This document shows, in pieces, positions 34,501 to 47,200 of a DNA stretch of 64,000 nucleotides (the stretch's first letter is position 1; every line of letters starts with the position of its first letter). Origin of the DNA: Brugia malayi (lineage: Eukaryota; Nematoda; Chromadorea; Rhabditida; Onchocercidae); assembly GCF_000002995.4 (NCBI RefSeq), contig NW_025062476.1:13325001-13389000 (forward strand). The letters are read 5' to 3'. A model generated the notes under the pieces. It was given only the letters and a program-made list of their open reading frames with translations, was not told where the DNA came from and did not search any database. Position numbers and translations under genes: made by a program.

Positions 34501-37414
34501 CCTTGTGATGAAAATATTGCTATTAGTGCAAAACGTTGAGTACGTAAATCTGACGCAAGAAGATATTCGCAACGAGCGTGATGAAACGCGAATACACGTC
34601 CGTCAAATGATACAAAACGATTACCATTAATTATATATGCAATACCTAAATTTTAAATTTAAAAAAAAAAAAACTTTTAATTTTCTCTTTTTTATTCATT
34701 TTTACTATCATTTTATTCATATAAAAGTAGAAATAAATAAATTTAATTAAAATTAAAATTTTCATTCTTTTATTTTTGTTTTTGTTTTTTTTGTTTTGCA
34801 AGAAATAAATAATAAATAAAACAACATACTTTCATAAAGTGAAATGATTTTCCATGGATTTAATTTTATTGATTTATAAGTGTAAATTGTATCCGATAAA
34901 GATTGTGCAAATTCCTACAAATAAATAAATAAAATGAAAAATATAAATATAAAAATGTTTGTCACATAAAAAAAGAAAATTGAAAAATTTATTAAAATAA
35001 TATAAATTATTAATAAATTATACATATATATTAACTAACTTGATCTTTAACTGATAAACCAAATGATTCAATCAATGCTGATTTAAGTGCAATAAAATGT
35101 TGTGGATGAAGATTATTTAAAATTTCTTCTAATGATGAAGCACCGTACGGTACAGCTACCTCTAATTCATAATGACCAGATGATAAACGCTGAAATTTAA
35201 ATTTTTGATCAATTTCAAATTTAAATCAGTTTGAACTTTTAATTCGTAATGACCAGATGACAAACGCTGAAATTTAAATTTTTGATCAATTTCAAATTTA
35301 AATCAGTTTGAACTTTTAATTCGTAATGACCAGATGATAAACGCTGAAATTTAAATTTTTGATCAATTTCAAATTTAAATCAATTTGAACTTTTAATTCA
35401 TAATGACCAGATGATAAACGCTGAAATTTAAATTTTTGATCAATTTCAAATTTAAATCAGTTTGAACTTTTAATTCGTAATGACCAGATGACAAACGCTG
35501 AAATTTAAATTTTTGATCAATTTCAAATTTAAATCAGTTTGAACTTTTAATTCGTAATGACCAGATGACAAACGCTGAAATTTAAATTTTTGATCAATTT
35601 CAAATTTAAATCAGTTTGAACTTTTAATTCATAATGACCAGATGATAAACGCTGAAATTTAAATTTGAATCAATTAAATGCAATAAACGCTTTTATTTTT
35701 TATTACTTATTATTTTTATTTTTATTATTTATTTTTTTAATATATTTTTTTTTATTATTCAAAAAAATTTGAATCAATTGTATCTAATAAATGCTCATTG
35801 CATGCTAAAGTATGTTAAAGTTTAAATTTTGATCATTTTGAATTTTAAATTTTGATCAGTGTTTCAAATTTGAATCATTTTGAACTTCTAATTCAGAATG
35901 ACTCAGTGATAAACGCTCAAAATTCGAATTTTAATCAGTTAGTTCTGAAATTCAAATCTAAGTCAGTTTGAACTTCCAATTCACAATGACTCGATGATGA
36001 ATGCTTAAAATTCAAATTTTAATCAGTTACTTTTAATAAATGCTAAAAAATTAAATTTTAATCTAATGAATATACGAATTAAAAACTTTTTTAAACTATT
36101 ATTGGAAATTATTTATAATAAATTATTACAAAAACTCAATTTTAATCTGCTTCCTTATTACGATATTAATTTCAAATTATAAATTTAAATTAAATTATAT
36201 AAAAACCTTATAATTTGGTAAATAATAATTCCAAAATTGTTTAGCCATTTCGTTCGCTTTTATTTTTCCTCTCAAATAATTTATAATATTTTGCCATTTT
36301 TGACGAATTTGAATTTCATCCAATGAATCAAACATTGCAATTGTTAATTTGCTAAGTGTTGATACAATCATTTTATCGAGAATGAAATTTTTAATCTGAA
36401 ATTATAAATCATTTCAAAAAAAAAAAAAATATTTTATAATTAATCATTTTTAAAATTTAAGTGTTTTTTTTTTCTTTGACAAAAATTTTTAGCTAAACCA
36501 TTTTCTAGCATTTTAAACTTATTTCTTAAAATTAAAACAAATAATTAAGAATTGTATTCAAATAAAAATTTTCTAAATCAATCAAATTTGATTTATTTGT
36601 TTTTTTTTTTTTTGATTATTATTTTTATTTTACAATGTTTCCCTTTTTTTTTTTTAATAATTTATAAAGTAAAGTAGAAAGAAATGCATTTAGTGGCAGT
36701 GGAAAAAAGAAAGTAATTGAGTAATTATTAATTAATTATTTTAATTATTCATTACAGTTAATTAATTAAATGAATGCATTTTTTGTAATGATAAAATTAA
36801 CAAAATAATTCAGTGTTAAACAATTAATTTTTTTTATAATTCAAAAAATTAATTTTGATTTTAATTTCTTCCTCTTTTTTTTTTTTGATAAACAGATAGA
36901 ACTTTTATTTTTGCTATGAACGAATGTTTACTGATAAAAAAGCAAATTATCACTAGCATAAATAATTTTAGGAAAATAATAATTGATAGCTAAGAAAATA
37001 AAACAAAACAAATAAAATAAACAAAAAAAAAAAAACAATAATAATAAATAATACTAATAACTTACTTTATCATAAATTTCAAATGCATCATCCTGATAAC
37101 GTCTACGATTTGTTTCAATGTTAACAATAGCTCTTTCTAATTCTGATAACTGATATTGTCGACTAAATTTTTGCATTTCATAAAGTATAATTCTGATAAT
37201 ATCAGTTCGTTCAAAAATTTCCTTATATTCTTCCAATGCTCCTAAAATAAATTAATTTTTTTTTTTAATAAATAATAAATTTGATAAATTTAAAATAATA
37301 AAAGAAAACAAAAATCATTGTATTCTAAAATTACAATGTATTAAAATAATAATTATAATTAATTAACAAAAAAAAAAATAACAAATTTTTTTTCAAATTT
37401 AAAATATTAAAATG

Positions 37415-37447
<33 letters not shown>

Positions 37448-40400
37448 TTACTTCGTAAATTCTTTAATTTTAGCATTTCTTCTAAACGTTCAATAATCAT
37501 TGCAGCATTTTGTTGTAAATTATCCATCTTAAATTATTACATTTTTATCAAAATTAATTAAATTTGAATTTATCAAATTAATTAGATTTACGGTAAGCAT
37601 AAATTAAATTAATACAAAATTTAAAAAATTGCAAAAAAATTATGTCTTTTTTTTTAAAATAATACTAAATAATTAGAGTGAATTAATAAATTTTAGTTAC
37701 TTACAAATTTACACTTTATTATATCGCTTATAAAAATAATAAATTAAAGTAGTAATTTAATTTTTGTTTTCTTCTTTCTCTTCTCTCCCTCTCTCTCTCT
37801 CTCTCTCCCTTTCTCTTTTGTAAAAGAATTTTAAAAAATATGAAAGAATTTTTAAAAAAAACCTCTTTATATAATTGATCAATTAAATTTATAAATGGTT
37901 TTAGCGAAGCTTTAATTTCTTGTCGAATATCATTGTTAACGTCAAACAATTGTTTTAATCGAGAAATGAAATCATTCTCGGTTATACCTTTAACAAATTG
38001 TTCCATTTCCTAAAATTTTTTTTTTTTTTTCATCAAATAAATTTTTTAAAAAAGAAAAATATGAAATTAAAGAAAAGAAAAAAACTTTTTTTAAAAGTTA
38101 TTTTGATAGAATTTATAACATTTCAAAATTTCCAAAAATAATTAAAAATTTTTTTGAATTAAATAATTTTAAAAAATATACGAATAAAGAAAGCAAAATA
38201 AATAAATAAATAAATAAATAAATAGAATTTTTTTTTTCAAAAAAAAGTTATTTAAATAAAAATATTAAATTTATATAATTATAAAAATTTTTTTTTTTAA
38301 AACAAATAAATTCAAAAAAGAAAAAAACATAAGAATGAGAAATAAAAATTAGTTTTTTTTTTTTCTCTTAAAAATTAAATTTATTATTAAAAAAGAAAGA
38401 AATTTAATCAAACCTGATATGCTTGATCATATGCAATAAACATTGCTTCTTTAATTAATTCATAATTAATTTCAATTTCATCCACTAATTTTGCATATTC
38501 TGAACCAAATTCAGCAGCAAAATTTCTAAAAAAAAATGAAAAAAAAAAAAAAATTTAAAATTTTTGTATATGAAAAAAAAAAAGAAAGAATAATTATTTA
38601 AAAGAAATTTCAATAAATTACAAAAAAAAAAAAAAAAAAAAAAAAAAAATTAAAAGAAATTTCAATAATTTACAAAAAAAAAAAAAAAAATCAATATTAC
38701 AAAAAAAAAAAGAAAGAATAATTAATTTAAAACAAATTTCAATAATTTACAAAAAAAAAAAAAGAAGAATAAATAATTTAAAAGAAATTTCAATAATTTA
38801 CAAAAAAAAAAAAGAAAGAATAATTAATTTAAAACAAATTTCAATAATTTACAAAAAAAAAAAAAAAAAATTCCTCCACCGAAAGCTATTAATAACCCTT
38901 TGAAAATCCATCGTAATCGAGATCGAGAATTGCAATTATTTACCTTGAACGAGAAATTTCTAGTAAGTGTAATTGATCAGCTCACGTAAATTACGTCTCT
39001 ACCCTTTGTACATACCGCTGCCCTATCACGTAGAAAGAGAATTACCCTGTTTCTATTGCAGTTATTACGTAATTTAGGTATATAAAAAATTAAAAAAAAA
39101 CAAAAATTTATTTATAACTAAAAAAAACTTTTTTATTTTACGAAACACTCATAAATAAAAAATTGAATAAATAAATAAATAAGTTAAATGATAATTTATG
39201 CCACAAATATCAATTATATCATTTTCATTTTATTCAAAATATTATATATTATTTTGCAAAATTTTTTTTCATTTAAGTTAATGTTATAAAATTATTAAAT
39301 TTAATCAAAAACTGAATTAAAAAGACATACACACACACACAGGTACACAATTTATTAATCTATTTTTAATACTTATTATTGAAATTGATAATTTATTAAT
39401 TTATTATTATTATTATTATTATTGAATTTCACAATTTAATAATTGATTATCATTGAACTAAACAATTTATTAGTTTCTTATTATTACTAATTTTTATATT
39501 TTATTTATTTATTATCATTAAACTTGACAAGTTATTAATTTATTATTACTAACTTCCATAATTTATTAATTGATTATCAATTATCATTGAATTTGACAAG
39601 TTATCAGTTTGTTATTACTATTATAGTTGAATTCCATAATTTATTAATTGATTATCAATTATCATTGAATTTGACAAGTTATCAGTTTGTTATTACTATT
39701 ATAGTTGAATTCCATAATTTATTAATTGATTATCAATTATCATTGAATTTGACAAGTTATCAGTTTGTTATTACTATTATAGTTGAATTCCATAATTTAT
39801 TAATTGATTATCAATTATCATTGAATTTGACAAGTTATCAGTTTGTTATTACTATTATAGTTAATTCCATAATTTATTAATTGATTATCAATTATCATTG
39901 AATTTGACAAGTTATCAGTTTGTTATTACTATTATAGTTAATTCCATAATTTATTAATTGATTATCAATTATCATTGAATTTGACAAGTTATCAGTTTGT
40001 TATTACTATTATAGTTAATTCCATAATTTATTAATTGATTATCAATTATCATTGAATTTGACAAGTTATCAATTTGTTATTATTATTATCACTAAATTTT
40101 ACCTTTGTTCTGTCGTCCATTGTTTGATAATTTCATCTAATGCTGTTGTCACAATATCATTAGCAATTTGTTTATGTGATAAAAAGATTGATCGAATAGC
40201 ATCAGGTATAAATGAATTTTGATGAAATTCGCCACTTTTTGATATTATTTCTTTAGTTTTCTTCTATAAAAAAAAAAAAATAAAAAATAAACAAATAAAT
40301 AATCTCAAAGCAATCGATGACAAAATTTCATTTATTTTTGTCTATAAATTTTTTTTCTTTTTTTAAATTTAATAAATTTTATAAAAAAGTCTAAAACATT

Positions 40401-41257
40401 TTGTTTTTTTTTTTTTTTTATATTAGAATTTTTACTTACAATTATTTCATTTTCTATTGTTGGTCGAATATAAATGTTACTCTTCCATACATTACCTTCT
40501 TTTACCTATAAAAAGTAACATTAAAAAATATGAATACAAATTAATTATTATCAATTTTGTGAAATTAAAAGTTGTCATATATATATTTGAAAATTTATAT
40601 TTTATCAAAAAAAAAGTTCTTTTTTTGTCTTAAAATTTTAACTTAAAATTAAAATTAAAAATTTTAACTTAAGAATATATATATATATATATAAGAATAT
40701 ATATATATATAAGACATATATACAACGTGCATAAAACGTATTTAAGTAATTAAGTAATTAAATTCAAAATTTCAATATTTCATATTATTTTGACATTCAT
40801 TACAGAATTTAAAGTAAAATTAAATTCTAAAAATTATAATATAATAGTAGTACTGCATGAATTAAAATAGAATGAAATTAAAAGAATTATTAGTTAAAAT
40901 TGATAATATAATATCTAATCACGTCAATCACACGTGTTACGTGATTAACGTAAACGTAACTTACGTCAAAATTACTTACTTGCAGCGTTAGACGTGCATC
41001 CTGTATTTTTTTGCTTACTTCACTATGCCATAAATTAATTTCTGCTTCATAATCATTTAATTTTTCAATTGATGCATGCAATTTAACTTCTTTCAATCGT
41101 TCATTTCGATATTCAAACATTGCTTTATTATTATGCAAATTTAATTCACCAACAATTGATGGTTGTTGATTATTCTGAAAAATTTTCATTTCAAATTTTT
41201 CTACAAACAAACAACCAAACAAACAAATTACATTTATTTGTTTTTTTGTTTTGTTTT

Positions 41258-41289
<32 letters not shown>

Positions 41290-44200
41290 TCAACAATTTA
41301 ATCTATTAAATGATCAATTAATTAATATAAAAATTGACAAAAAAACTAAACTTAAAAAAAAAAAATTTTTATTAGAAAATGACATTAATTTTAAAATTTT
41401 GAAATTTAACATTGTAAAAAAAAAAAGAAGATTGGATAATAAAAATGGCTAAAAAGTTTTTTTTTTTTTTTTATATATGTAAGAAAAAGAATTTTTAATG
41501 TAATTATCAAATTTTAGTTGTTTAATTAAAAAAAGTAAATAAATTATTTGTTATCAAATAAATTTTGTTATCAAATTCAAAAGAGAAAAAAAAAGTTACT
41601 ATTTGTTATTAATCAAATTTTGAAATAAACAGTGATAAGATGAGAGGAAATGATAAAATTATACCTCATAAAATCCAACTTTATAATGATTATCATTTAT
41701 CTTATCAATTCGTGCTTTCAACATTGAATTTGGCGATTTCAATTGAATTTCCGTAAATTTAACTGTATCCGTTCTTGTCTCTAATGAATACTCAACCGGT
41801 TGATGCTGTAAATTTCTGGTTTCCAAACCGAAAATTGCACGAACCGGAATTGCAACATTTCCGATTACACTTCGATCAATTTTAGTCCATAAACGTGTAT
41901 TCAGGTTGCTGATAAGAAGAAAAAAAAAATGGACAAATAATATTAAAATTAAATTAGTAATGAAATATAATTAAAAATTTAATTTTCTTTTCTTTTTTCA
42001 AAACTTTTCCAAGACTAAAATTGAATTTCATTTAAATAAACAAAAAGCAAAAGCTGAAAAATAAAATATAAAATTTCACTCAATAAATATTAGATTGAAA
42101 TTTCTAAAATTTCAAATTATATTTGAATTTTTCTTTTCTTTATATGTTTTTTATAAAATTCAAAATCATAAAATTAGGTTATAAAAGATGATTTTAGAAT
42201 GAAAATAAATTTAAAAAAGGAAAAAGAATACATTTTATAAAGTAAGAAAGAAAAAATTAAAAAAAAAAACAAACTTAATTATTGCTAAATTATAATAAAA
42301 TATAAATTATAGCTTATAGTTAAATAAAATTTATATAAATTAGAAATAGTTAATTTTTATAATTACTTTTGTATGTATTAATTTTAAAAGAAAAAAAAAA
42401 GACAAAAGTTAATTTTTTTCAAAAATCAAAAATTAATACAATTTAAAATAAATACTTTTATAATGTATTTCGATAATTAAATTAATTTTTAATAGACACT
42501 TTTACAAAATTTTTTGACGATTAAATTAATTTATAATAAATATTTTTTTTACAACATTTTATAATAAATGTTTAAAAGAAGTAAATTTTATTTACAATAA
42601 TTCTATTTTACAAATTATTATTTAACTTTTTTTTTCGTTTTTAAATTTAAATTAACAAATATATTGCATATTATATTGAAATTTTTACAATTAATAAATT
42701 TAACATTTTAAATGATTAAAAATGTTCTTAAAAAATTAAAACAAAAGTTTATTTTAAATTTTAATTAATAGATATATTACACATATTATATTAAATTTTT
42801 TACAAATTAATAAATTTATTATTTTAACTGATTTAAAATGATTTTTTTTAAAAAAAAAAAACAAAGGTTTATTTTTTTAATTTAGATTAATAGATTTGAA
42901 TATTATATTGAAATTTTACAATTGATAAATTAATTATTTTAAATGGCATTTAATCATTTCAAAATTAAAATAACGGTCTTCTTTTTTTTTTTTTTTGTAT
43001 TTTTCTTTCATTTGTTTTAAAGTACTTATTCAATTAATTTATTTATATAAATAAATAATTAGTTTTAAAATATTTATTCAATTAATAAATTTATATAAGT
43101 AAATGGTTTGTTTTAAAATATTTATTCAATTAATAAATTTATATAAGTAAATGGTTTGTTTTAAAATATTTATTCAATTAATAAATTTATATAAGTAAAT
43201 GGTTTGTTTTAAAATATTTATTCAATTAATAAATTTATATAAGTAAATGGTTTGTTTTAAAATATTTATTCAATTAATAAATTTATATAAGTAAATGGTT
43301 TGTTTTAAAATATTTATTCAATTAATAAATTTATATAGTAAATGGTTTGTTTTAAAATATTTATTCAATTAATAAATTTATATAAGTAAATGGTTTGTTT
43401 TAAAATATTTATTCAATTAATAAATTTATATAAGTAAATGGTTTGTTTTAAAATATTTATTCAATTAATAAATTTATATAAGTAAATGGTTTGTTTTAAA
43501 TATTTATTCAATTAATAAATTTATATAAGTAAATGGTTTGTTTTAAAATATTTATTCAATTAATTAATTTATATAAGTAAATGGTTTGTTTTAAAATATT
43601 TATTCAATTAATTAATTTATATAAGTAAATGGTTTGTTTTAAAATATTTATTCAATTAATAAATTTATATAAGTAAATGGTTTGTTTTAAAATATTTATC
43701 CAATTACTATATTTATATAAGTAAACAATTACTTACCTTGCTTGATGAGTACTTTTCAACTCAATAACAAATCGAACATTATCATTAACATTTTTAACAT
43801 TCCGTACAACAATTCGTTTATTCTGTTCCGGTAGTACAAAAGTACTTCGATGCAAATGAAATGAATTAGCAAACAATTTATCCGGTTGATTACTATAGAT
43901 AAACTGAAATAATCATAAAATTTCATTTTTATTTAAAAGAAAAAATTCTTATCAGTTATCAGTATGCTAATTAATATCTTATCAGTATGGAATATTTTTG
44001 ATAGTTATTTAAAAAAAAAAAAAAAGAGAGAGAGAAAATCATGTCATAAAATATTTATCATTTTAAAAAAATTTTTGTTTTCTTTTTTCTTTTAAACCAA
44101 ACAATTTTTATTCCAATTATTTACTATTTTTAATACATTTTCTTTTTTTTTATGATAATTTTTTTTTTTTCGTAACTTTTTAATAAAAATAAAAAAAATT

Positions 44201-47200
44201 ATTTTGAATTTATATCAAAATATTTTATCAAAATTAAAAATTTTTTTTTCTTTTTTTTTTTTTACTATTTATCAAATATACAATTACAACTGAACATTTT
44301 ATGATATTTATTAAAAATATTTCCAATATGCTATTATTATCTTATCAAAATTAAAATATTTTTGAATAACTATTCAAAAAATTTTATCACTTGTTAATAT
44401 TTAAATGAACAAAATGTTATCAAAATTTGAAAGCATTTTAGCTCAATTTTATAAAATTTCTTCTTATCACTAATTTTTAATAAATTTTTAAAAAAAAAAT
44501 AAAACAAACTTCTGTTTGTAAATCTAATCGATAATTATTTTTATCTTTTTCATCTTTTTTATAAATTATTTTTGCTTGCAATGGTGTTATCAATGCTTCA
44601 TCAGAAATACTTCCTTCCCAGTGATAACCATCAATTGTCTTTTGATATGTCATTTCGGCTACAGTTGGTTGTCTTCTACCACCAACATTTGGTCTTTAAT
44701 ATTTATTATTTAAAAAAAAAAAAAAGAATTGAAAATTTAAAAATTTTTTTTTTTAAAAAAGAAATTAATTCAGAATAAAAATTGAAAATATATTTATAAA
44801 TATATTTTCATAAATATAAATTACATACTGTACTGATAAGGCATATTTATTGTTTGTTGGTCGAAGTATTGCAATATTTATCGTTCGTTTCGGTTGTATT
44901 ATGGTTGAACGTAGTGCACGGAATGTTTCACCTTCAACCTCAATTTCATTTTCAATTCCGTAAGTCTAAAAGGAAATTTCATTTTGAATTCCATAAATCT
45001 ATTAAAATTTCATTTTCAATTCCGTAAGTCTAAAAGGAAATTTCATTTTGAATTCCACAAATCTATTAAAATTTCATTTTCAATTCCGTAAGTCTAAAAG
45101 GAAATTTCATATTCAATTTCAAAAGTCTAAATAAAAGGAAATTTCATATTCAATTTCAAAAGTCTAAAAGGAAATTTTATTTTTAATTCCGTAAGTGCAA
45201 AAAAGAATTTTCATTCTTAATTCCATAAACCTAATAAAATTTCATTTTCAATTCTGTGAATCTAAAAACAAAAAAAAATTTCATTTCAAATTCCATACGT
45301 CAAGAAAAGTTTCATTCATAATTCGATGGATCTAATAAAATTTCGTTTTTAATTCGATAAACTTAAATAAAATTTCATTTTCAATTCTATAAGTCTAAAA
45401 GATTCCATTTCCAGTTGCATAAACCTAATGAAATTTCATTTCTAATTCCATAAATTTTTTAAAAAAAAAGGAAAAAAGAAGGAAATTGAATGGCAAAAAA
45501 TGCTTTTTTTTTTTAAGAAGAAAATAAAAAAGAAAAATAGGAAATTAAATGATAAAACAATAAAATCAAATAGTTTAAAAATGAAATTTTTTATCAAAAA
45601 AAAAGTAAAATTTAAAAAAAAAACAAAATTTTTGGAAAAAATAAAAAACTAAAAAGAAATAAAATAAATGACAACAACAAAAAAAAAAAAAAAAAAAAAA
45701 AACAAAGAAATAAATAAGAATAAAAAATTGAAATTTTCATTAAATAACTTTTACTTACCTTATTTTTCCCAGATGGATCAACTGTTAATTTAGCAATTGA
45801 TTTTTGCTTATCACTAATTAAACTATTTTCCAAATGCAACTCAAATGCTTCCGGTATTTCTGTTATCTAAATTGAAAAATTTGTTATTTGTGAAAAAGAA
45901 AAAAAAACGATAAATTATATATTAATTAGTAAATTATAATAATTGAAATTTTCTTGAAAATTTAAAAAAATAAAAAAATGGCAATGAAAAAAATTTTTAA
46001 AGATAATGAAAATAAATAAAAATTAATAAATAAAATTAGTAAATAATAACAATAAAAAGAAGAAAAATATATAAAAGTTAGCTTTATTTTTTTTTTTTTT
46101 GTGTTTTTTCATTAATTAATAAATAAACTAAAATAAGAAAATTTAATTTCCAAAAAAAAAAAAAAAAAATACTTCCATTCTTATTTTTTTAATTATAATA
46201 TAAAATTAAATTTACCTTCATTTTTAGTAATTTATCATAATCACCGGTCTTAATATGCGCATATATTCGTCCACCACTTTCATTTTCACTATGAATTTCA
46301 AATTCAGTAGGTCCTTTTCTTATTATTCTTACCTTAAAAAAAATGTTAGACAAGCAAATTTATTAAATTTTAGAGATCGTAAAATTTTCTGGAATGTAAA
46401 ATATTAATAAATTTTAATTTTAAAATTTTAAATTTGCTATAAGCATTAGCAAAATAACTTATACCCTAATGAGATATATAATCAAAATATTTTAAATGTA
46501 AGGTAAAAGTTTTATCATTCAAATATCAGATGAAAATTGAAAATTAAAATAATCTCATTGCTATAATTTAATTAAAATAATTTAATTAGTGTAATTAAAA
46601 TAAAACAACCTCATTAATACAATTTAATTAAAATAACTTCATTAATAACATTAAATTAAAATAAGCTAATTAATGTGATTTAATTGAAATAACCTCATTA
46701 ATAATATTTAATTAAAATAACCTTATTAGTATAATTTGATTAAAATAATTTCATTGGCATAATTTAATTAAAATAATTTATTAATATAATTTAGCTCCTC
46801 TTTTTAGGAAATTGATATTTAAAATAATTAATTAATTACAAATTCTATAAATTTCTGAATGAGTTATTAATAAATAACATTGAATATATATTTAGTAGAT
46901 TTATATACAAAAAAATTAATCAATTATAAATTTTATAGAATTCTCCCAAAAAAGAAGCAAAAAAAAAGATAAATAAAAATTAAAATCATAACAAGTAATT
47001 AAAAAATCATAATGCAAATTAAGTCAATCAAAAAAAAAGAAATAATCAAAAATAAAAAATAAAACAAATAATACTAATAACAACAACTAAAATAATTAAC
47101 AAAAAAAGTTAAAAAATTAAGAAAAAAAATCTTCTGAAAAAAACAATCTAATAAAATAAGAATTTTAAAAATGAAAATTTAAAGTAATTTAATAACTTAT

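Noticed and set aside
38876..39072. Bacterial or mitochondrial small-subunit rRNA, for example a Wolbachia transfer
   Set aside because: The sequence between the conserved words follows the eukaryotic 18S order and wording (TGCAATTATTT, CTTGAACGAG), not 16S or nematode mitochondrial 12S.
39587..39880. 97-codon plus-strand frame with a repeated NLTSYQFVITIIVEF motif
   Set aside because: The repeat unit is 78 bp, divisible by three, so an open frame arises automatically; it is intronic and stops when the unit drops to 77 bp.
35165..43732. Regularly spaced repeats resembling a CRISPR array
   Set aside because: Units are contiguous tandem copies without unique spacers, in introns of a eukaryotic gene.
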